Assembly (NCBI RefSeq): GCF_001718415.1
Contig: NZ_CP013378.1
Location: 3,348,001 to 3,412,000, forward strand
Direction: 5' to 3'
From: Burkholderia pseudomultivorans
Lineage (GTDB): Bacteria; Pseudomonadota; Gammaproteobacteria; Burkholderiales; Burkholderiaceae
Length of the DNA stretch: 64,000 nt
Below the pieces are notes generated by a model. The model did no database searches, was not told where the DNA came from, and saw nothing but the letters and a program-made list of their open reading frames with translations. The position numbers and the translations under genes are program-made. Positions 18,251-27,303 of this stretch are shown here, in pieces (position 1 is the first letter of the stretch; each line of letters opens with the position of its first letter).

Positions 18251-19269
18251 TATTGCCCTCGTATGTACTTGTCCACGGCCTTGTTGTGATCGCCGAGCGT
18301 ATCGGAGAACACGCTCGTGCCGTCGCCCTTCGCGACGAAATAGAGCGCGCTGGTCGGGGCCGGATTGATCGCGGCCTGCAGCGACGCGACGCCCGGCAGC
18401 GCAATCGGCGTCGGCGGCAGCCCGCGTCGCGTGTAGGTATTGTAAGGAGTGTCCGCCTGCAGGTCGCGCTTGCGCAGGCGGCCGTCGTAGGCGTCGCCGA
18501 GCCCGTAGATCACCGACGGATCGGTCTGCAGCGGCATGCCGATGCGCAGCCGGTTCGCGAACACCGCCGCGACGAATGCGCGATCGGCCGCATGTCCGGT
18601 TTCCTTCTCGACGATCGACGCGATCGTCAGCGCTTCGTAAGGCGTCTTGTACGGCAGCCCCGGTGCGCGCGCGGCCCAGGCTTCGTCGAGGCGCGTCTGC
18701 ATCAGGTGGTACGCGCGCCGGTAGATGTTCAAGTCGCTCGTGCCCTTGTCGAACAGGTAGGTATCGGGAAAGAACAGCCCTTCGCCGCTGCCGCGCTGGA
18801 TCGCGCTGTCCGACGCGCCGATCGCGCGCAGCAGCTCGGCGTCGCTCATGCCGGCCGTCGTGTGCGCGAGGTCGGGATTCGCATCGAGTTCCGCGCGCAT
18901 CCGCTTGAAGGTCCAGCCTTCGATCACCGTGGCGACATATTCGTTGACGTCGCCGCGCGCGATCTTCTGCAGCACGTCGTAAGGCGTGACGCCGGTCTTG
19001 AACTCGTAGTTGCCGGACTTGAGCCGGCTCGACAGCCCGAGCAGGCGCGTCATCGCGACGAAGCCGAACGGCTCGACCGGCACGCCGCCGCGCTTCAGTT
19101 GCAGCGCGACGCTCTTGACGCTGCTGCGCGGCTTGATCGTGACGTCGAGCGACGCGGCGCCGAGCAGCAGCGGCCGGGTCGCCCAGTAATACCCGCCGCC
19201 CGCGCCGGCAGCGGCCACAACGACGGCCAGCACCGCGACCGTCGCGGCGCATTTCTTCAGTAGGGACAT
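18250..19269 (-). CDS. mltG: Endolytic murein transglycosylase
   Basis: Cuts glycan strands of nascent peptidoglycan in the inner membrane and limits strand length. 339 residues with an N-terminal membrane anchor (about 8-29, [16 protein letters not shown]), then a LysM-like subdomain ([14 protein letters not shown]) and the YceG catalytic domain with the conserved glutamate in [10 protein letters not shown] (about 218) followed by [20 protein letters not shown] and [17 protein letters not shown]. It is the first gene of the leftward operon and is divergent from ygfZ with a 76-bp gap. Confidence 0.95.
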   Translation of the reverse strand: MSLLKKCAATVAVLAVVVAAAGAGGGYYWATRPLLLGAASLDVTIKPRSSVKSVALQLKRGGVPVEPFGFVAMTRLLGLSSRLKSGNYEFKTGVTPYDVLQKIARGDVNEYVATVIEGWTFKRMRAELDANPDLAHTTAGMSDAELLRAIGASDSAIQRGSGEGLFFPDTYLFDKGTSDLNIYRRAYHLMQTRLDEAWAARAPGLPYKTPYEALTIASIVEKETGHAADRAFVAAVFANRLRIGMPLQTDPSVIYGLGDAYDGRLRKRDLQADTPYNTYTRRGLPPTPIALPGVASLQAAINPAPTSALYFVAKGDGTSVFSDTLGDHNKAVDKYIRGQ

Positions 19270-19293
19270 GGAACGTGACTCAGGTAAGACCCA

Positions 19294-19299
19294 TATAAT
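19294..19299 (+). promoter_or_regulatory. Candidate -10 element for ygfZ in the mltG/ygfZ divergent region
   Basis: A perfect TATAAT in the 76-bp divergent gap would start ygfZ transcription about 40 nt before its ATG. The -35 is weak. On the opposite strand a TTGACG (19312-19317) could be the -35 of mltG. Low-confidence assignment from spacing alone. Confidence 0.4.
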
Positions 19300-19345
19300 A
19301 CTTGCTCGCCTTCGTCAAAGTCAGGGTTGACTGTTCCCTCATTCC

Positions 19346-20383
19346 ATGAGCACACCGTTCGCTTCACCGGCTGCCCAGGCCGCCGCATCCGCCTCGCTCC
19401 CCGTATTCCCCCGTCCGTCCGCCGCCGATTTCGATGCGCCGGGCGCCTGCATGCCGCTTGCGCAGTTCGGCGTGATCGACGTGGCCGGCGACGATGCCGC
19501 GACGTTCCTGCACAGCCAGCTGACCAACGACATCGAGCATCTCGACGCCGCGAGCGCGCGCCTGAGCGGCTATTGCTCGCCGAAGGGCCGCCTGCTCGCG
19601 TCGTTCCTCGCGTGGCGCGCCGGCCACGGCGTGCGCCTGCTGGTGTCGAAGGACGTGCAGGCCGCCGTGCAGAAGCGGCTGTCGATGTTCGTGCTGCGCG
19701 CCAAGGCGAAGCTGACGGACGCGAGCGACGCGCTCGCGGTGGTCGGCTTCGCGGGCGACGTGCGCGACGCATTGTCGGGCATTTTCGACGCGCTGCCGGA
19801 CGGCGTGCACGTGAAGGTCGACGGCCCCGCCGGCGCGCTGATCCGCGTGCCCGACGCCGCCGGCCGCAAGCGCTATCTGTGGGTCGGCCCGCGCGACGAG
19901 GTCGATGCGCGCATGGCCGCGCTCGCCGGCAAGCTGCCGGTCGTGTCGCCGGCCGTCTGGGACTGGCTCGACGTGCGCGCGGGCGAACCGCGCATCACGC
20001 AGCCGGCCGTCGAGCAGTTCGTGCCGCAGATGGTCAACTTCGACGTGATCGGCGCCGTCAACTTCCGCAAGGGCTGCTACCCGGGCCAGGAAGTGGTCGC
20101 GCGCAGCCAGTACCGCGGCACGATCAAGCGTCGCACCGCGCTCGCGCACGTCGCGGGCGACACCGACACCGTGCATGCCGGCGTCGAGCTGTTCCACAGC
20201 GACGATCCGGGCCAGCCGTGCGGGATGATCGTCAATGCGGCGGCCGCGCCCGCCGGCGGCGTCGACGCGCTCGCCGAGATCAAGCTGGCCGCGCTCGACA
20301 GCGGCAGCGTGCACGTCGGCTCGGCCGACGGCCCGGCGCTCGCGTTCGACGCGCTGCCGTACGCATGGCCGACCGAAGCCTGA
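19346..20383 (+). CDS. ygfZ: Folate-binding protein YgfZ (iron-sulfur cluster maintenance)
   Basis: A tetrahydrofolate-dependent protein that supports Fe-S cluster enzymes such as MiaB. 345 residues of the GcvT-like fold, with the family signature FRKGCYPGQEVVARSQYRG (about 234-252) including the essential cysteine in KGCYPGQE. The N-terminal substrate domain has DVAGDDAATFLHSQLTNDIE. An Ala-rich N-terminal extension (about 30 residues) is longer than in E. coli; the ATG at 19346 is the first good start. It lies divergent from mltG and 73 bp before the NRDE gene. Confidence 0.92.
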   Translation: MSTPFASPAAQAAASASLPVFPRPSAADFDAPGACMPLAQFGVIDVAGDDAATFLHSQLTNDIEHLDAASARLSGYCSPKGRLLASFLAWRAGHGVRLLVSKDVQAAVQKRLSMFVLRAKAKLTDASDALAVVGFAGDVRDALSGIFDALPDGVHVKVDGPAGALIRVPDAAGRKRYLWVGPRDEVDARMAALAGKLPVVSPAVWDWLDVRAGEPRITQPAVEQFVPQMVNFDVIGAVNFRKGCYPGQEVVARSQYRGTIKRRTALAHVAGDTDTVHAGVELFHSDDPGQPCGMIVNAAAAPAGGVDALAEIKLAALDSGSVHVGSADGPALAFDALPYAWPTEA

Positions 20384-20456
20384 CGCACTGACAACCTGTT
20401 CGTGCGGCGGCCCGCAAGCGGCCGACGCCCGACCTTTCCTGCGAGAGATTCGCCCG

Positions 20457-21302
20457 ATGTGTCTGATTGCCTTCGACTGGCAGCCTGATGCCGCCGCCGG
20501 TCCCGTGTTTACGCTGGCCGCCAATCGCGACGAGTTCTTTCGCCGCACGAGCGCGCCGCTTTCGTGGTGGGAGGACGTGCCGGGCGTACTGGCCGGCCGC
20601 GACCTCGAAGCGGGCGGCACCTGGCTCGGCGTCTCGCGCGACGGCCGCTTCGCGGCGCTGACCAACTATCGCGCGCCGTTCGACATCCGCGCGGGTGCGC
20701 CGACGCGCGGCAAGCTCGTGTCCGATTTCCTCGGCGGCCCGTCCGTCGCGCCGCTCGACTACCTCGCGCAGCTCGCCGAGCATGCGGCCGTCTACAACGG
20801 CTTCAGTCTGCTCGCCGGCGACTGGAAGCGGCGCGAGCTCGCGTGGTTCTGCAACCGCGCGGCCGAAGGCGAAAGCAGCGTGGCTGCGCCCGTCGTGGTC
20901 CCGGCCGGCGTGCATGCGCTGTCGAATGCACGGCTCGACACGCCCTGGCCGAAAGTGGTGCGCAAGCGCGCGGAACTCGGCACGCTGCTGACCGACAATC
21001 CGATGCCGCCGCTCGACGACCTGATCGCACTGATGCGCGACCCGCACGTCGCCGACGACGAGGCGCTGCCGCACACCGGCATTCCGATCGAGCGCGAGCG
21101 CGCGCTGTCGGCCGCGTTCATCGAGACGCCCGAATACGGCACGCGCGGCACGACCGCGCTGCGCGTCACGATGAAGGAAGGCGTGCGGCTGACGGTCGAG
21201 ATCAAGGAGCGCTGCGACGACGACGGCTCGCACCGCACCGTGCGTCCCGGCGCGTTCGAGCGCGCGTTCACCTTCGACATCGACGCGAGCGCGCCGCGCT
21301 GA
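20457..21302 (+). CDS. NRDE-family protein (TANGO2-like)
   Basis: A 281-residue protein starting MCLIAFDWQPD, with the family's Cys2 and the NRDE motif in TLAANRDEFFRR (about 20-31). Further conserved parts are GTWLGVSRDGRFAALTNYR and LLAGDW, then HALSNARLDTPWPKV. The family is an Ntn-hydrolase-like fold; its eukaryotic relative TANGO2 is linked to lipid and haem handling, but the biochemical role is unsettled. Starting at ATG 20457 exposes Cys2 as the possible N-terminal nucleophile. It follows ygfZ in the same direction and may be cotranscribed. Confidence 0.9.
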   Translation: MCLIAFDWQPDAAAGPVFTLAANRDEFFRRTSAPLSWWEDVPGVLAGRDLEAGGTWLGVSRDGRFAALTNYRAPFDIRAGAPTRGKLVSDFLGGPSVAPLDYLAQLAEHAAVYNGFSLLAGDWKRRELAWFCNRAAEGESSVAAPVVVPAGVHALSNARLDTPWPKVVRKRAELGTLLTDNPMPPLDDLIALMRDPHVADDEALPHTGIPIERERALSAAFIETPEYGTRGTTALRVTMKEGVRLTVEIKERCDDDGSHRTVRPGAFERAFTFDIDASAPR

Positions 21303-21326
21303 CGCGCGCGGCGCCCGCTCGCGGCG

Positions 21327-21767
21327 TCACGGCGCGCGCGTCATCTCGACGTGCCGCACGCCCGCTTCGACGAACGGCGCGCCAGCCGCCGCGAAGCCGT
21401 GCCGCAGGTAGAACGGCACGGCCGATTCCTGCGCATAGAGCCGCACGAGCGGCTCGCCGCGACGCCGCGCGGCGTCCAGCAGCGCGATCAGCACGGCCGA
21501 CCCGACGCCCTGCCCGCGCGCGTCGGCCAGCACCGCGACGCGGCCGATCGTCCCCGACGGCAGCAGCCGGCCCGTCGCGACCGCGCGGCGCGCGCCGGTC
21601 GCCGCATCGATCCGGTAAGCGACCGCATGGAACGACAGCGGATCGTCGTCGTCGAGTTCCCATTCGGGCGGAATGCGCTGCTCGCGCACGAACACCGCGT
21701 CGCGAATGCGCGCGGCATCGCCGCCCAGCGTCGTCCAGTCACCCGTTTCCACTACGCCGTCCGTCAT
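21327..21767 (-). CDS. GNAT-family N-acetyltransferase (ElaA/YjcF-like)
   Basis: A 146-residue acetyltransferase. RDAVFVREQRIPPEWELD near residue 20-37 is typical of the YjcF/ElaA-like group, followed by the acetyl-CoA-binding region IGRVAVLADARGQGVGSAVL (motif A, R/Q-x-x-G-x-G/A) and FYLRHGFAAAGAPFVEAGV. ATG at 21767 was chosen because GTGGAGGCAGCG, a strong ribosome site, lies directly before it; a GTG 12 bp upstream would use up that site. The substrate is unknown. It is convergent with the NRDE gene (24-bp gap) and 34 bp downstream of the hydrolase gene. Confidence 0.87.
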   Translation of the reverse strand: MTDGVVETGDWTTLGGDAARIRDAVFVREQRIPPEWELDDDDPLSFHAVAYRIDAATGARRAVATGRLLPSGTIGRVAVLADARGQGVGSAVLIALLDAARRRGEPLVRLYAQESAVPFYLRHGFAAAGAPFVEAGVRHVEMTRAP

Positions 21768-21801
21768 CGCTGCCTCCACGCGGCGCTGCGGCCGCCCGCC
21801 G

Positions 21802-22764
21802 TCACGCGTCGTCGTCGAATGCGGCCTTCAGCGCCGCCACCGCATCGGCATGCGCGGCCCGCACTTCGGGTACGTAGCCGCCCATCTTGAAGAATTCGTG
21901 AATCATGCCCGGATAGCGGACCAGCGTGACCGTATTGCCGGCCGCGCGCAGCTTGTCCGCGTACGCGGCGCCCTCGTCGCTCAGCGGATCGTACTCGGCC
22001 GTCGCGATCCACGCGGGCGCGACGCCCGCGAACGACGGCGCGCCGCGCGTGCCGTCGAGCGGCGCGAAGCGCCAGTCGTCGCGGTCCGCCGGATCGCGCA
22101 CGTATTGCGAGAAAAACCACTGGATCGTGTCCTGCGACAGCAGGTAGCCGTTCGCGAGCCGCGCATGCGACTCGGTGTCCTGGTAGCCCGTCACGCCCGG
22201 ATAGATCAGCATCTGCAGCGCAAGATCGATGCCCGCGTCGCGCGCGAGCACCGCACATACCGTCGCGAGCGTGCCGCCCGCGCTGTCGCCGCCGACCGCG
22301 AGCCGCGCCGCGTCGATGCCGAACGCGGCCGCTTCGCGGTGCAGCCAGCGCAAGGCGTCGTCGGCATCGTTGACCGCGGTCGGAAACCGGTGCTCGGGCG
22401 CGAGCCGGTAGTCGACCGACAGCACCGCGCATTGCGCGTCGCGCGCGAACATCCGGCACAGCGCATCGTGCGTATCGATGCTGCCCACCGTGAAGCCGCC
22501 GCCGTGGTAGTACACCAGCGCCGGCAGCGGTTCGGCGAGGCTCGGCTCGACCGGGACGTACAGGCGCGCACCGATCGAGCTGCCGTCGCGCGTCGGCACG
22601 ATGCACGCCTCGACCGAATGCATCGGCGCGGGCGGCACGTCGAGGATCGGCGCGCTCCGTTCGTATGCGGCGCGTGCCTGCTGCGGCGTCTGATGATGAT
22701 AGGACGGGCGTTTCGCGCGCTCGACCATGTCGAGCACCTGGGCGATCTTCGGATTCAGCGGCAT
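21802..22764 (-). CDS. Alpha/beta hydrolase of the hormone-sensitive lipase family
   Basis: A 320-residue esterase/lipase-type enzyme. The oxyanion-hole motif is YYHGGGFTVGSIDTHD (about 81-96), the nucleophile elbow GGDSAGGTLA (serine about 157), the acid TAEYDPLSDEG and the catalytic histidine in YPGMIHEFFKMGG. The start at MPLNPKIAQV matches HSL relatives; longer frames add unrelated residues. There is no signal peptide, so it is cytoplasmic. It lies 105 bp downstream of the thioesterase gene, with a hairpin between them. The substrate is unknown; short acyl esters are typical for the family. Confidence 0.9.
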   Translation of the reverse strand: MPLNPKIAQVLDMVERAKRPSYHHQTPQQARAAYERSAPILDVPPAPMHSVEACIVPTRDGSSIGARLYVPVEPSLAEPLPALVYYHGGGFTVGSIDTHDALCRMFARDAQCAVLSVDYRLAPEHRFPTAVNDADDALRWLHREAAAFGIDAARLAVGGDSAGGTLATVCAVLARDAGIDLALQMLIYPGVTGYQDTESHARLANGYLLSQDTIQWFFSQYVRDPADRDDWRFAPLDGTRGAPSFAGVAPAWIATAEYDPLSDEGAAYADKLRAAGNTVTLVRYPGMIHEFFKMGGYVPEVRAAHADAVAALKAAFDDDA

Positions 22765-22827
22765 CGATGAAAACGGCGCCTGCGCGACGCCGTGAGAGGA
22801 CAAGCGCCACATGATGCCACGGTGGAA

Positions 22828-22857
22828 ACGGCCCCGCTCGGATCGACACGGGGCCGT
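22828..22857 (-). terminator. Probable terminator after the thioesterase gene
   Basis: A perfect 9-bp stem CGGGGCCGT (22849-22857) pairs with ACGGCCCCG (22828-22836) around a 12-nt loop. On the minus strand it is followed only by a short TTTCC, so termination may be partial. Confidence 0.45.
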
Positions 22858-22869
22858 CGACGCGCGCGC

Positions 22870-23349
22870 CTACGCGTCGCTCGGGCCGGGCTGTGCGTCC
22901 GGCGCGGTGCGCGTGCGTTGCCGCTTGATGTCGCGGCCGACCGCGATGCGCCGCATGTACTTGAACGTGCCGAGCGCCTTCGCGACGAAATTGCCGTCGC
23001 TGTCGCGCACCTCGCCCTCGCAATACGCCATCGTCGTCGAGCGGTGCATCACGCGGCCGTATGCGCGCAGTTCGCCGCGCCCCGGCTGCATGAAGTTCAC
23101 CTTCATCTCGACCGTGACGACGCCGACGCCGTCGTCGGTCAGGCTGCGCGCGGCCATCGCGAGCGCGATGTCCGACAGCGTCATCGTCACGCCGCCGTGC
23201 GCGATGCTCCACGTGTTCATGTGCCGCTGGTCGAGCGACAGCGCGATCTCGCTTGCGCCGTCCTTCGCGGACACGAGCCGCACGCCGAGCAGGTCGACGA
23301 ACGGGCTTTCGATCGACGGGATGTCCGTCCCGGATGCCGCGTCGCTCAT
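22870..23349 (-). CDS. PaaI-type hotdog-fold thioesterase
   Basis: A 159-residue acyl-CoA thioesterase of the 4HBT/PaaI group. The active-site segment is MNTWSIAHGGVTMTLSDIALAM (about 44-65), containing HGG before the helix, and later strands are VVTVEMKVNFMQPGRGEL and RSTTMAYCEGEVRDSDG. A basic extension (about 135-159) follows the domain. The ATG overlaps the end of the Dabb gene by 4 nt (ATGA), so the two are translationally coupled. The acyl substrate is not known. Confidence 0.87.
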   Translation of the reverse strand: MSDAASGTDIPSIESPFVDLLGVRLVSAKDGASEIALSLDQRHMNTWSIAHGGVTMTLSDIALAMAARSLTDDGVGVVTVEMKVNFMQPGRGELRAYGRVMHRSTTMAYCEGEVRDSDGNFVAKALGTFKYMRRIAVGRDIKRQRTRTAPDAQPGPSDA

Positions 23350-23660
23350 CGTGCGCTGTCGACGAGATAGTCGAGGCACTGGCGCCCTTCGACCACGGCC
23401 ACGACGAACTTCTTCACTTCCTGGTGAACCGGGTGCACCTGGTACGCGTCGAGCGCGGCCTGGTCCGCGAAATCGGACACGAGCACGACGTCGCAGGTCG
23501 CTTCGAGGCCCGGCGTCGCGATGCCGACGTCGAGCTGCAGGATGCCCGGCACGATGTCGCGGCAGCCTTCGAGCTTTTCCTTCAGGCGGAGCGCGTTCTG
23601 TGCGCGCGTCGCGCCTTCTGCCGACTCCTTCAGTTTCCACATGACGATATGTCTGATCAC
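23346..23660 (-). CDS. Dabb-domain (stress-responsive A/B barrel) protein
   Basis: A 104-residue single-domain protein with the Dabb signature: IRHIVMWKLK at the start, DIVPGILQLDVGI in the middle and ALDAYQVHPVHQEVKKFV (about 69-86), which carries the conserved HPxH. The start is a GTG at 23660 preceded by GGAGCAACC at good spacing; the next ATG would cut off the first strand. It ends in an ATGA overlap with the thioesterase gene. Family members form dimeric alpha/beta barrels; a few are enzymes in natural-product pathways, most are uncharacterised. Confidence 0.85.
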   Translation of the reverse strand: MIRHIVMWKLKESAEGATRAQNALRLKEKLEGCRDIVPGILQLDVGIATPGLEATCDVVLVSDFADQAALDAYQVHPVHQEVKKFVVAVVEGRQCLDYLVDSAR

Positions 23661-23935
23661 TTCGGTTGCTCCAGTTCGTGTTGATCCGCCGTTGCGGCTG
23701 AAACCGCTGCCGGTCATGCATGTTCCGCCGCGCCGCCATTCGCTCGCGCGAACAGCGAACGCAGGCGCGCTCGGCAAGCAGGAATCGAAACGGACATCAT
23801 TCCACAGCTGCGGCGACGATGCCCGCATTTTTCTCCGTGCCGTTTGCGAACGTCGGCCGCAAGCGTACCAAACTTGCCGGTTCGGCGACGATGTCGCGGT
23901 GGTTCAAGCACCCGGCAGCACACCGCCGCCGCGAT

Positions 23936-24466
23936 TCACTTGATCAGGCGCAGCACCTCGCGAAAACGCGGATGCCGGCTCGAGCCCAGCCATTCGAATC
24001 CGAGCATCTCGACCGTCGCGATCTGCACGCCCGCGGCGCCGAGCCGGGCGATCCCCGCGTCGCGGTCGAAGGTCCGGCGCGATCCCACCGCATCGCTGAC
24101 CACCGTGACCTTGCGACCGCCGCGCAACAGGCCGAACGCCGTCTGCAACACACACACGTGCGCCTCGCAGCCGGCGACGACAACCGTGTTGCGCGCGGGC
24201 GGCAGCGCATCGACCAGACCGTCCGCACACGCGTCGAAATGGTCCTTGACGACGGTGTCCGAGCACAGATCCTTGATGTCCGGCACGTTCCTCCCGAGCT
24301 GGAGCGGGCTCTGCTCGGTACCGACGACCGGCACGCCGACCAACTGCGCAATCCGGGCCAGTCGAACGGCCTGCGCGACGACGGACGCCCCTTCGTGAAT
24401 CACCGGCATCAGCCGAGCCTGAAAATCAACCAATACGAGTACCGAATCGTCGGACACGTGCAGCAC
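23936..24466 (-). CDS. Isochorismatase-family cysteine hydrolase
   Basis: A 176-residue hydrolase. The triad of the family is visible: Asp in VLVLVDFQARLMP (about 12), Lys in VVKDHFDAC (about 73) and Cys in VAGCEAHVCVLQTAFGLL (about 105). The group includes YcaC and nicotinamidase-like enzymes of unknown substrate. A GTG start at 24466 was chosen because it places the first strand directly after the start, as in relatives, and follows GGGAG; an ATG at 24532 would add 22 residues without support. The gene stands alone, with 275 bp to the Dabb gene downstream and the AT-richer region upstream. Confidence 0.85.
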   Translation of the reverse strand: MLHVSDDSVLVLVDFQARLMPVIHEGASVVAQAVRLARIAQLVGVPVVGTEQSPLQLGRNVPDIKDLCSDTVVKDHFDACADGLVDALPPARNTVVVAGCEAHVCVLQTAFGLLRGGRKVTVVSDAVGSRRTFDRDAGIARLGAAGVQIATVEMLGFEWLGSSRHPRFREVLRLIK

Positions 24467-25131
24467 GGCGCATTCTCCCGATTGACCAAGGCAGGCTCCA
24501 AGCCTACCAAAAGTCGCCGACGCCGATGGCACGATCGCGCGAATCCGAAGCGGGAATCGCCTGCCACTCGAACCGTAGGAGGAACGGCAATTGCTCGCAC
24601 CACCCGATGCCGGGTGTATTCAGCGAAATCGTCGGTCGCAAAGACGATCACAACGATTCGATTCCGGTTCGACATCAATCGACAATACGCGCGTCGATTG
24701 TTTTCCAGTCAGCCGATTAGACGAGCCTCATCCCGATTATTTTGCATCTTTTACCGACCGCGCCAGAAATAATTACAACCCGGTTTAACGGAATTATCCT
24801 AAAGCTGCCCAATCAATATTGACTTCGACTTTAGCAGAACTTTAGAATCCCCTACGGCGGCTTACGTTTCATTTTCCACGCCGCCCACCCACCGGCCCTG
24901 CGCCGGGATGCCTGCAGAGCAGTCGTTGATGCCTCATCGGGGCGGCACTTCCTTTTGCTTTAAATTTCGGCATTTAATCGCCCGCCGGTTATTTTTCGCT
25001 GAGTTCGCCCCCGCATTACACCGGATTAATTCCGCATTCACCTGAATGCCGCGACACCGGAAGAAGCAGACCGAGCCTCCGCTCATTCGAGAAATCTCAT
25101 AAAAATCGCCAGTCATCAGGAGGGACGTGAG
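24467..25131. other. AT-richer 665-bp region upstream of the lipoprotein gene
   Basis: No gene is supported. From about 24640 to 25120 the base composition is clearly lower in GC than the rest of the window, with runs such as TTTAAATTT and GGTTATTTTT. It holds the promoter at 24819-24848, a small hairpin (CCGGC-CCTGC-GCCGG, about 24891-24905) and a long leader to the lipoprotein gene. Such islands often mark horizontally acquired or H-NS-bound DNA, but I see no mobility gene. Confidence 0.55.
24819..24848 (+). promoter_or_regulatory. Strong sigma-70-like promoter for the lipoprotein gene
   Basis: TTGACT (24819-24824) and TAGAAT (24843-24848) are separated by 18 bp in the AT-richest part of the gap. 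This is among the best -35/-10 pairs in the window. If used, the transcript has a leader of about 275 nt before the ATG at 25132. Confidence 0.55.
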
Positions 25132-27273
25132 ATGCATCGCCTTGCGAAATCACTGTGTGCGGGAATCGTCTGCGCCGGCCTGCTCGCGGCCTGCAACGAC
25201 GACGACATCGCACCGTCCAACCCGCCGTCGAACCAGGCCGCGCTGTCGTTCCGCATGGAAACCGGCGGCCAGATCAACGCGTTCTACCGCCAGGACAAGG
25301 TCGCCGCCCATCTGCTGGTGCGCTCGTCGACGAAGCCGCGCCTGCTCGTCGTGTTCCCCGCCGGCAACAGCGGCACGGGCCTGTGGTTCGACGACACCGC
25401 CCAGCCCGTCAACTGGAGCCTCGACACGGCGCCCTCCGCGCTGTCGGCGCCCGACACGCACGGCCGGCCGCTGTACGGCATCGGCGCCGACGTGTCGGTA
25501 GACACCGACACGCTGACGATCCGCCAGAGCCTGCTCAGCAACGTGCGCTTCCTGCGCGACTTCAACGGCGGCGCGACGATTCCGCCGGACATCGTCACCG
25601 CGCCGACGCTGCAAGGCAGCAGCGCGCAATGGCAGCGCGACCGCATCGACGGCGCGCCCGGCTATGCGCTGCGCATCACGCTGCGCGACGGCGGCAGCAT
25701 TGCGCCGGCGGCAGGCGGCAAGCTCGTACTGCGCGCGCCGGCCGGCGCGCACACGCTGAAGCTGCACGTCGATGCGCTGTCGGGCGAAACGCCGCTGTCG
25801 CCGATCACGCGCGCCGACCTGCTGGCGCCGTCGGTGAACCCCGATCCGGTCAGCCAGAACGTGCTCGAATTCCTGAGCTTCCACGACAAGCTGCTGGCCG
25901 GCTCGTGGCAGTACGACACGTACTTCGGCCGCGACACGCTGATCTCGGTGCGCATGCTGATGCCCGTACTCGAACCCGCGGCGATCGAGGCCGGCCTGTC
26001 GTCGGTGCTGGGCCGCCTGTCGGACGACGGCAAGGTCGCGCACGAGGAAGGCATCGGCGAATTCGCGCTGGTCGACAACCGGAAGAACGGGCGGCCGAAC
26101 GATCCATCGCCGACCTACGACTACAAGATGATCGACGGCGACTACCTGCTCGCGCCGATCGCCGCTGCGTGGCTAATCGACGACACGCGCGGCCAGGCAC
26201 GCGCCGCCGCGTATCTGGCGCAGCGCGGCAGCGACGGGCAGACCAACGGCAGCCGCCTCGTCGTGAACCTGCTGCATGTCGCGAGCACCGCGAAACCGTT
26301 CGCGCAGCAGCCGTCGGTCGCGAACCTGATCCATCTGCGGCCCGGCGAGATCGTCGGCAACTGGCGCGACAGCACCGACGGGCTCGGAGGCGGCGTCTAC
26401 CCGTACGACGTGAACGCGGTGCTGGTGCCGGCCGCACTGCGCGCGGCCAACGCGTTCCTCGCACACGGCCTGCTCGATCCGTATCTGGATGCCGCGCAGC
26501 GCGCCGCGCTCGCCGACACGGCGAACGAAGCCGCAGTCTGGGAACAGCAGGCGCCGCCGTTGTTCCAGGTCAGCGTACCGGCCGCGCAGGCGGCGGCCGA
26601 CGTCTCGGCCTATGCGCCGAGCGCCGGCGTGCCGGCCGGCACGGCGCCCGGCGCGCCGCTGAGCTTCTACGCACTGTCGCTCGACCAGCAGGGCCAGCCG
26701 ATCCCGGTGATGAATTCCGACGGCGGCTTCGCGCTGCTGTTCGGCACGCCGCCCGACGACCAGCTTCAGCGCATCGTCGCCGACGTCACGCGGCCGTTCC
26801 CGACCGGGCTCGTGACCGACGTCGGGATGCTGATCGCGAACCCCGCGTACGCGAGCCAGACGCTGTGGCCGAAGTTCACGAGTTCCGCGTATCACGGCAC
26901 CGTGATCTGGTCGTGGCAGCAGGCGATGTGGGTGGCCGGGCTCGATCGCCAGCTGGGCCGCCAGGACCTGTCCGACGCGACGCGCGCGCTGCTCACGCAG
27001 GCGCGCCAGACGATCTGGCAGGTGATCTCGAACGGACGCGACATGCGCACGTCCGAGATGTGGACCTGGTCGTACGCGAACGGCCGGTACCAGACCGACG
27101 CATTTGGCACGCGCAGCGCGGACGCGACCGAAGCCAACGCCGCGCAGCTGTGGAGCACCACGTATCTCGCGATCCGCGACCCGCAACTGCGTACCGGCAA
27201 GTACTGGTGGCAGGCGTCGCAGAACATCCGGGACGACGGCCTGACCGCCAACAGCGCGCTAGCGGCGCGATAG
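25132..27273 (+). CDS. Large lipoprotein with six-hairpin glycosidase-like domain
   Basis: A 713-residue lipoprotein with lipobox LAAC (Cys21) followed by NDDD. The N-terminal 250 residues are beta-rich (LLVRSSTKPRLLVVFPAG, ALRITLRDGGSI). From about 255 the sequence looks like an alpha/alpha toroid glycosidase: SWQYDTYFGRDTLISVRMLM, KVAHEEGIGEFALVD, TYDYKMIDGDYLLAPIAAAW, WRDSTDGLGGGVYPYDVNAV, and TSEMWTWSYANGRYQTDAFG near the end. Conserved acidic residues in FGRD, HEEG and MIDGD suggest a glucosidase or debranching-enzyme fold, though family assignment is by eye. AGGAGG sits 8 nt before the ATG. It is probably bound to an outer envelope membrane; the substrate is unknown. Confidence 0.75.
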   Translation: MHRLAKSLCAGIVCAGLLAACNDDDIAPSNPPSNQAALSFRMETGGQINAFYRQDKVAAHLLVRSSTKPRLLVVFPAGNSGTGLWFDDTAQPVNWSLDTAPSALSAPDTHGRPLYGIGADVSVDTDTLTIRQSLLSNVRFLRDFNGGATIPPDIVTAPTLQGSSAQWQRDRIDGAPGYALRITLRDGGSIAPAAGGKLVLRAPAGAHTLKLHVDALSGETPLSPITRADLLAPSVNPDPVSQNVLEFLSFHDKLLAGSWQYDTYFGRDTLISVRMLMPVLEPAAIEAGLSSVLGRLSDDGKVAHEEGIGEFALVDNRKNGRPNDPSPTYDYKMIDGDYLLAPIAAAWLIDDTRGQARAAAYLAQRGSDGQTNGSRLVVNLLHVASTAKPFAQQPSVANLIHLRPGEIVGNWRDSTDGLGGGVYPYDVNAVLVPAALRAANAFLAHGLLDPYLDAAQRAALADTANEAAVWEQQAPPLFQVSVPAAQAAADVSAYAPSAGVPAGTAPGAPLSFYALSLDQQGQPIPVMNSDGGFALLFGTPPDDQLQRIVADVTRPFPTGLVTDVGMLIANPAYASQTLWPKFTSSAYHGTVIWSWQQAMWVAGLDRQLGRQDLSDATRALLTQARQTIWQVISNGRDMRTSEMWTWSYANGRYQTDAFGTRSADATEANAAQLWSTTYLAIRDPQLRTGKYWWQASQNIRDDGLTANSALAAR

Positions 27274-27303
27274 CGCGCCGCGCGTCGATCGGCGTGACGC
27301 CGC

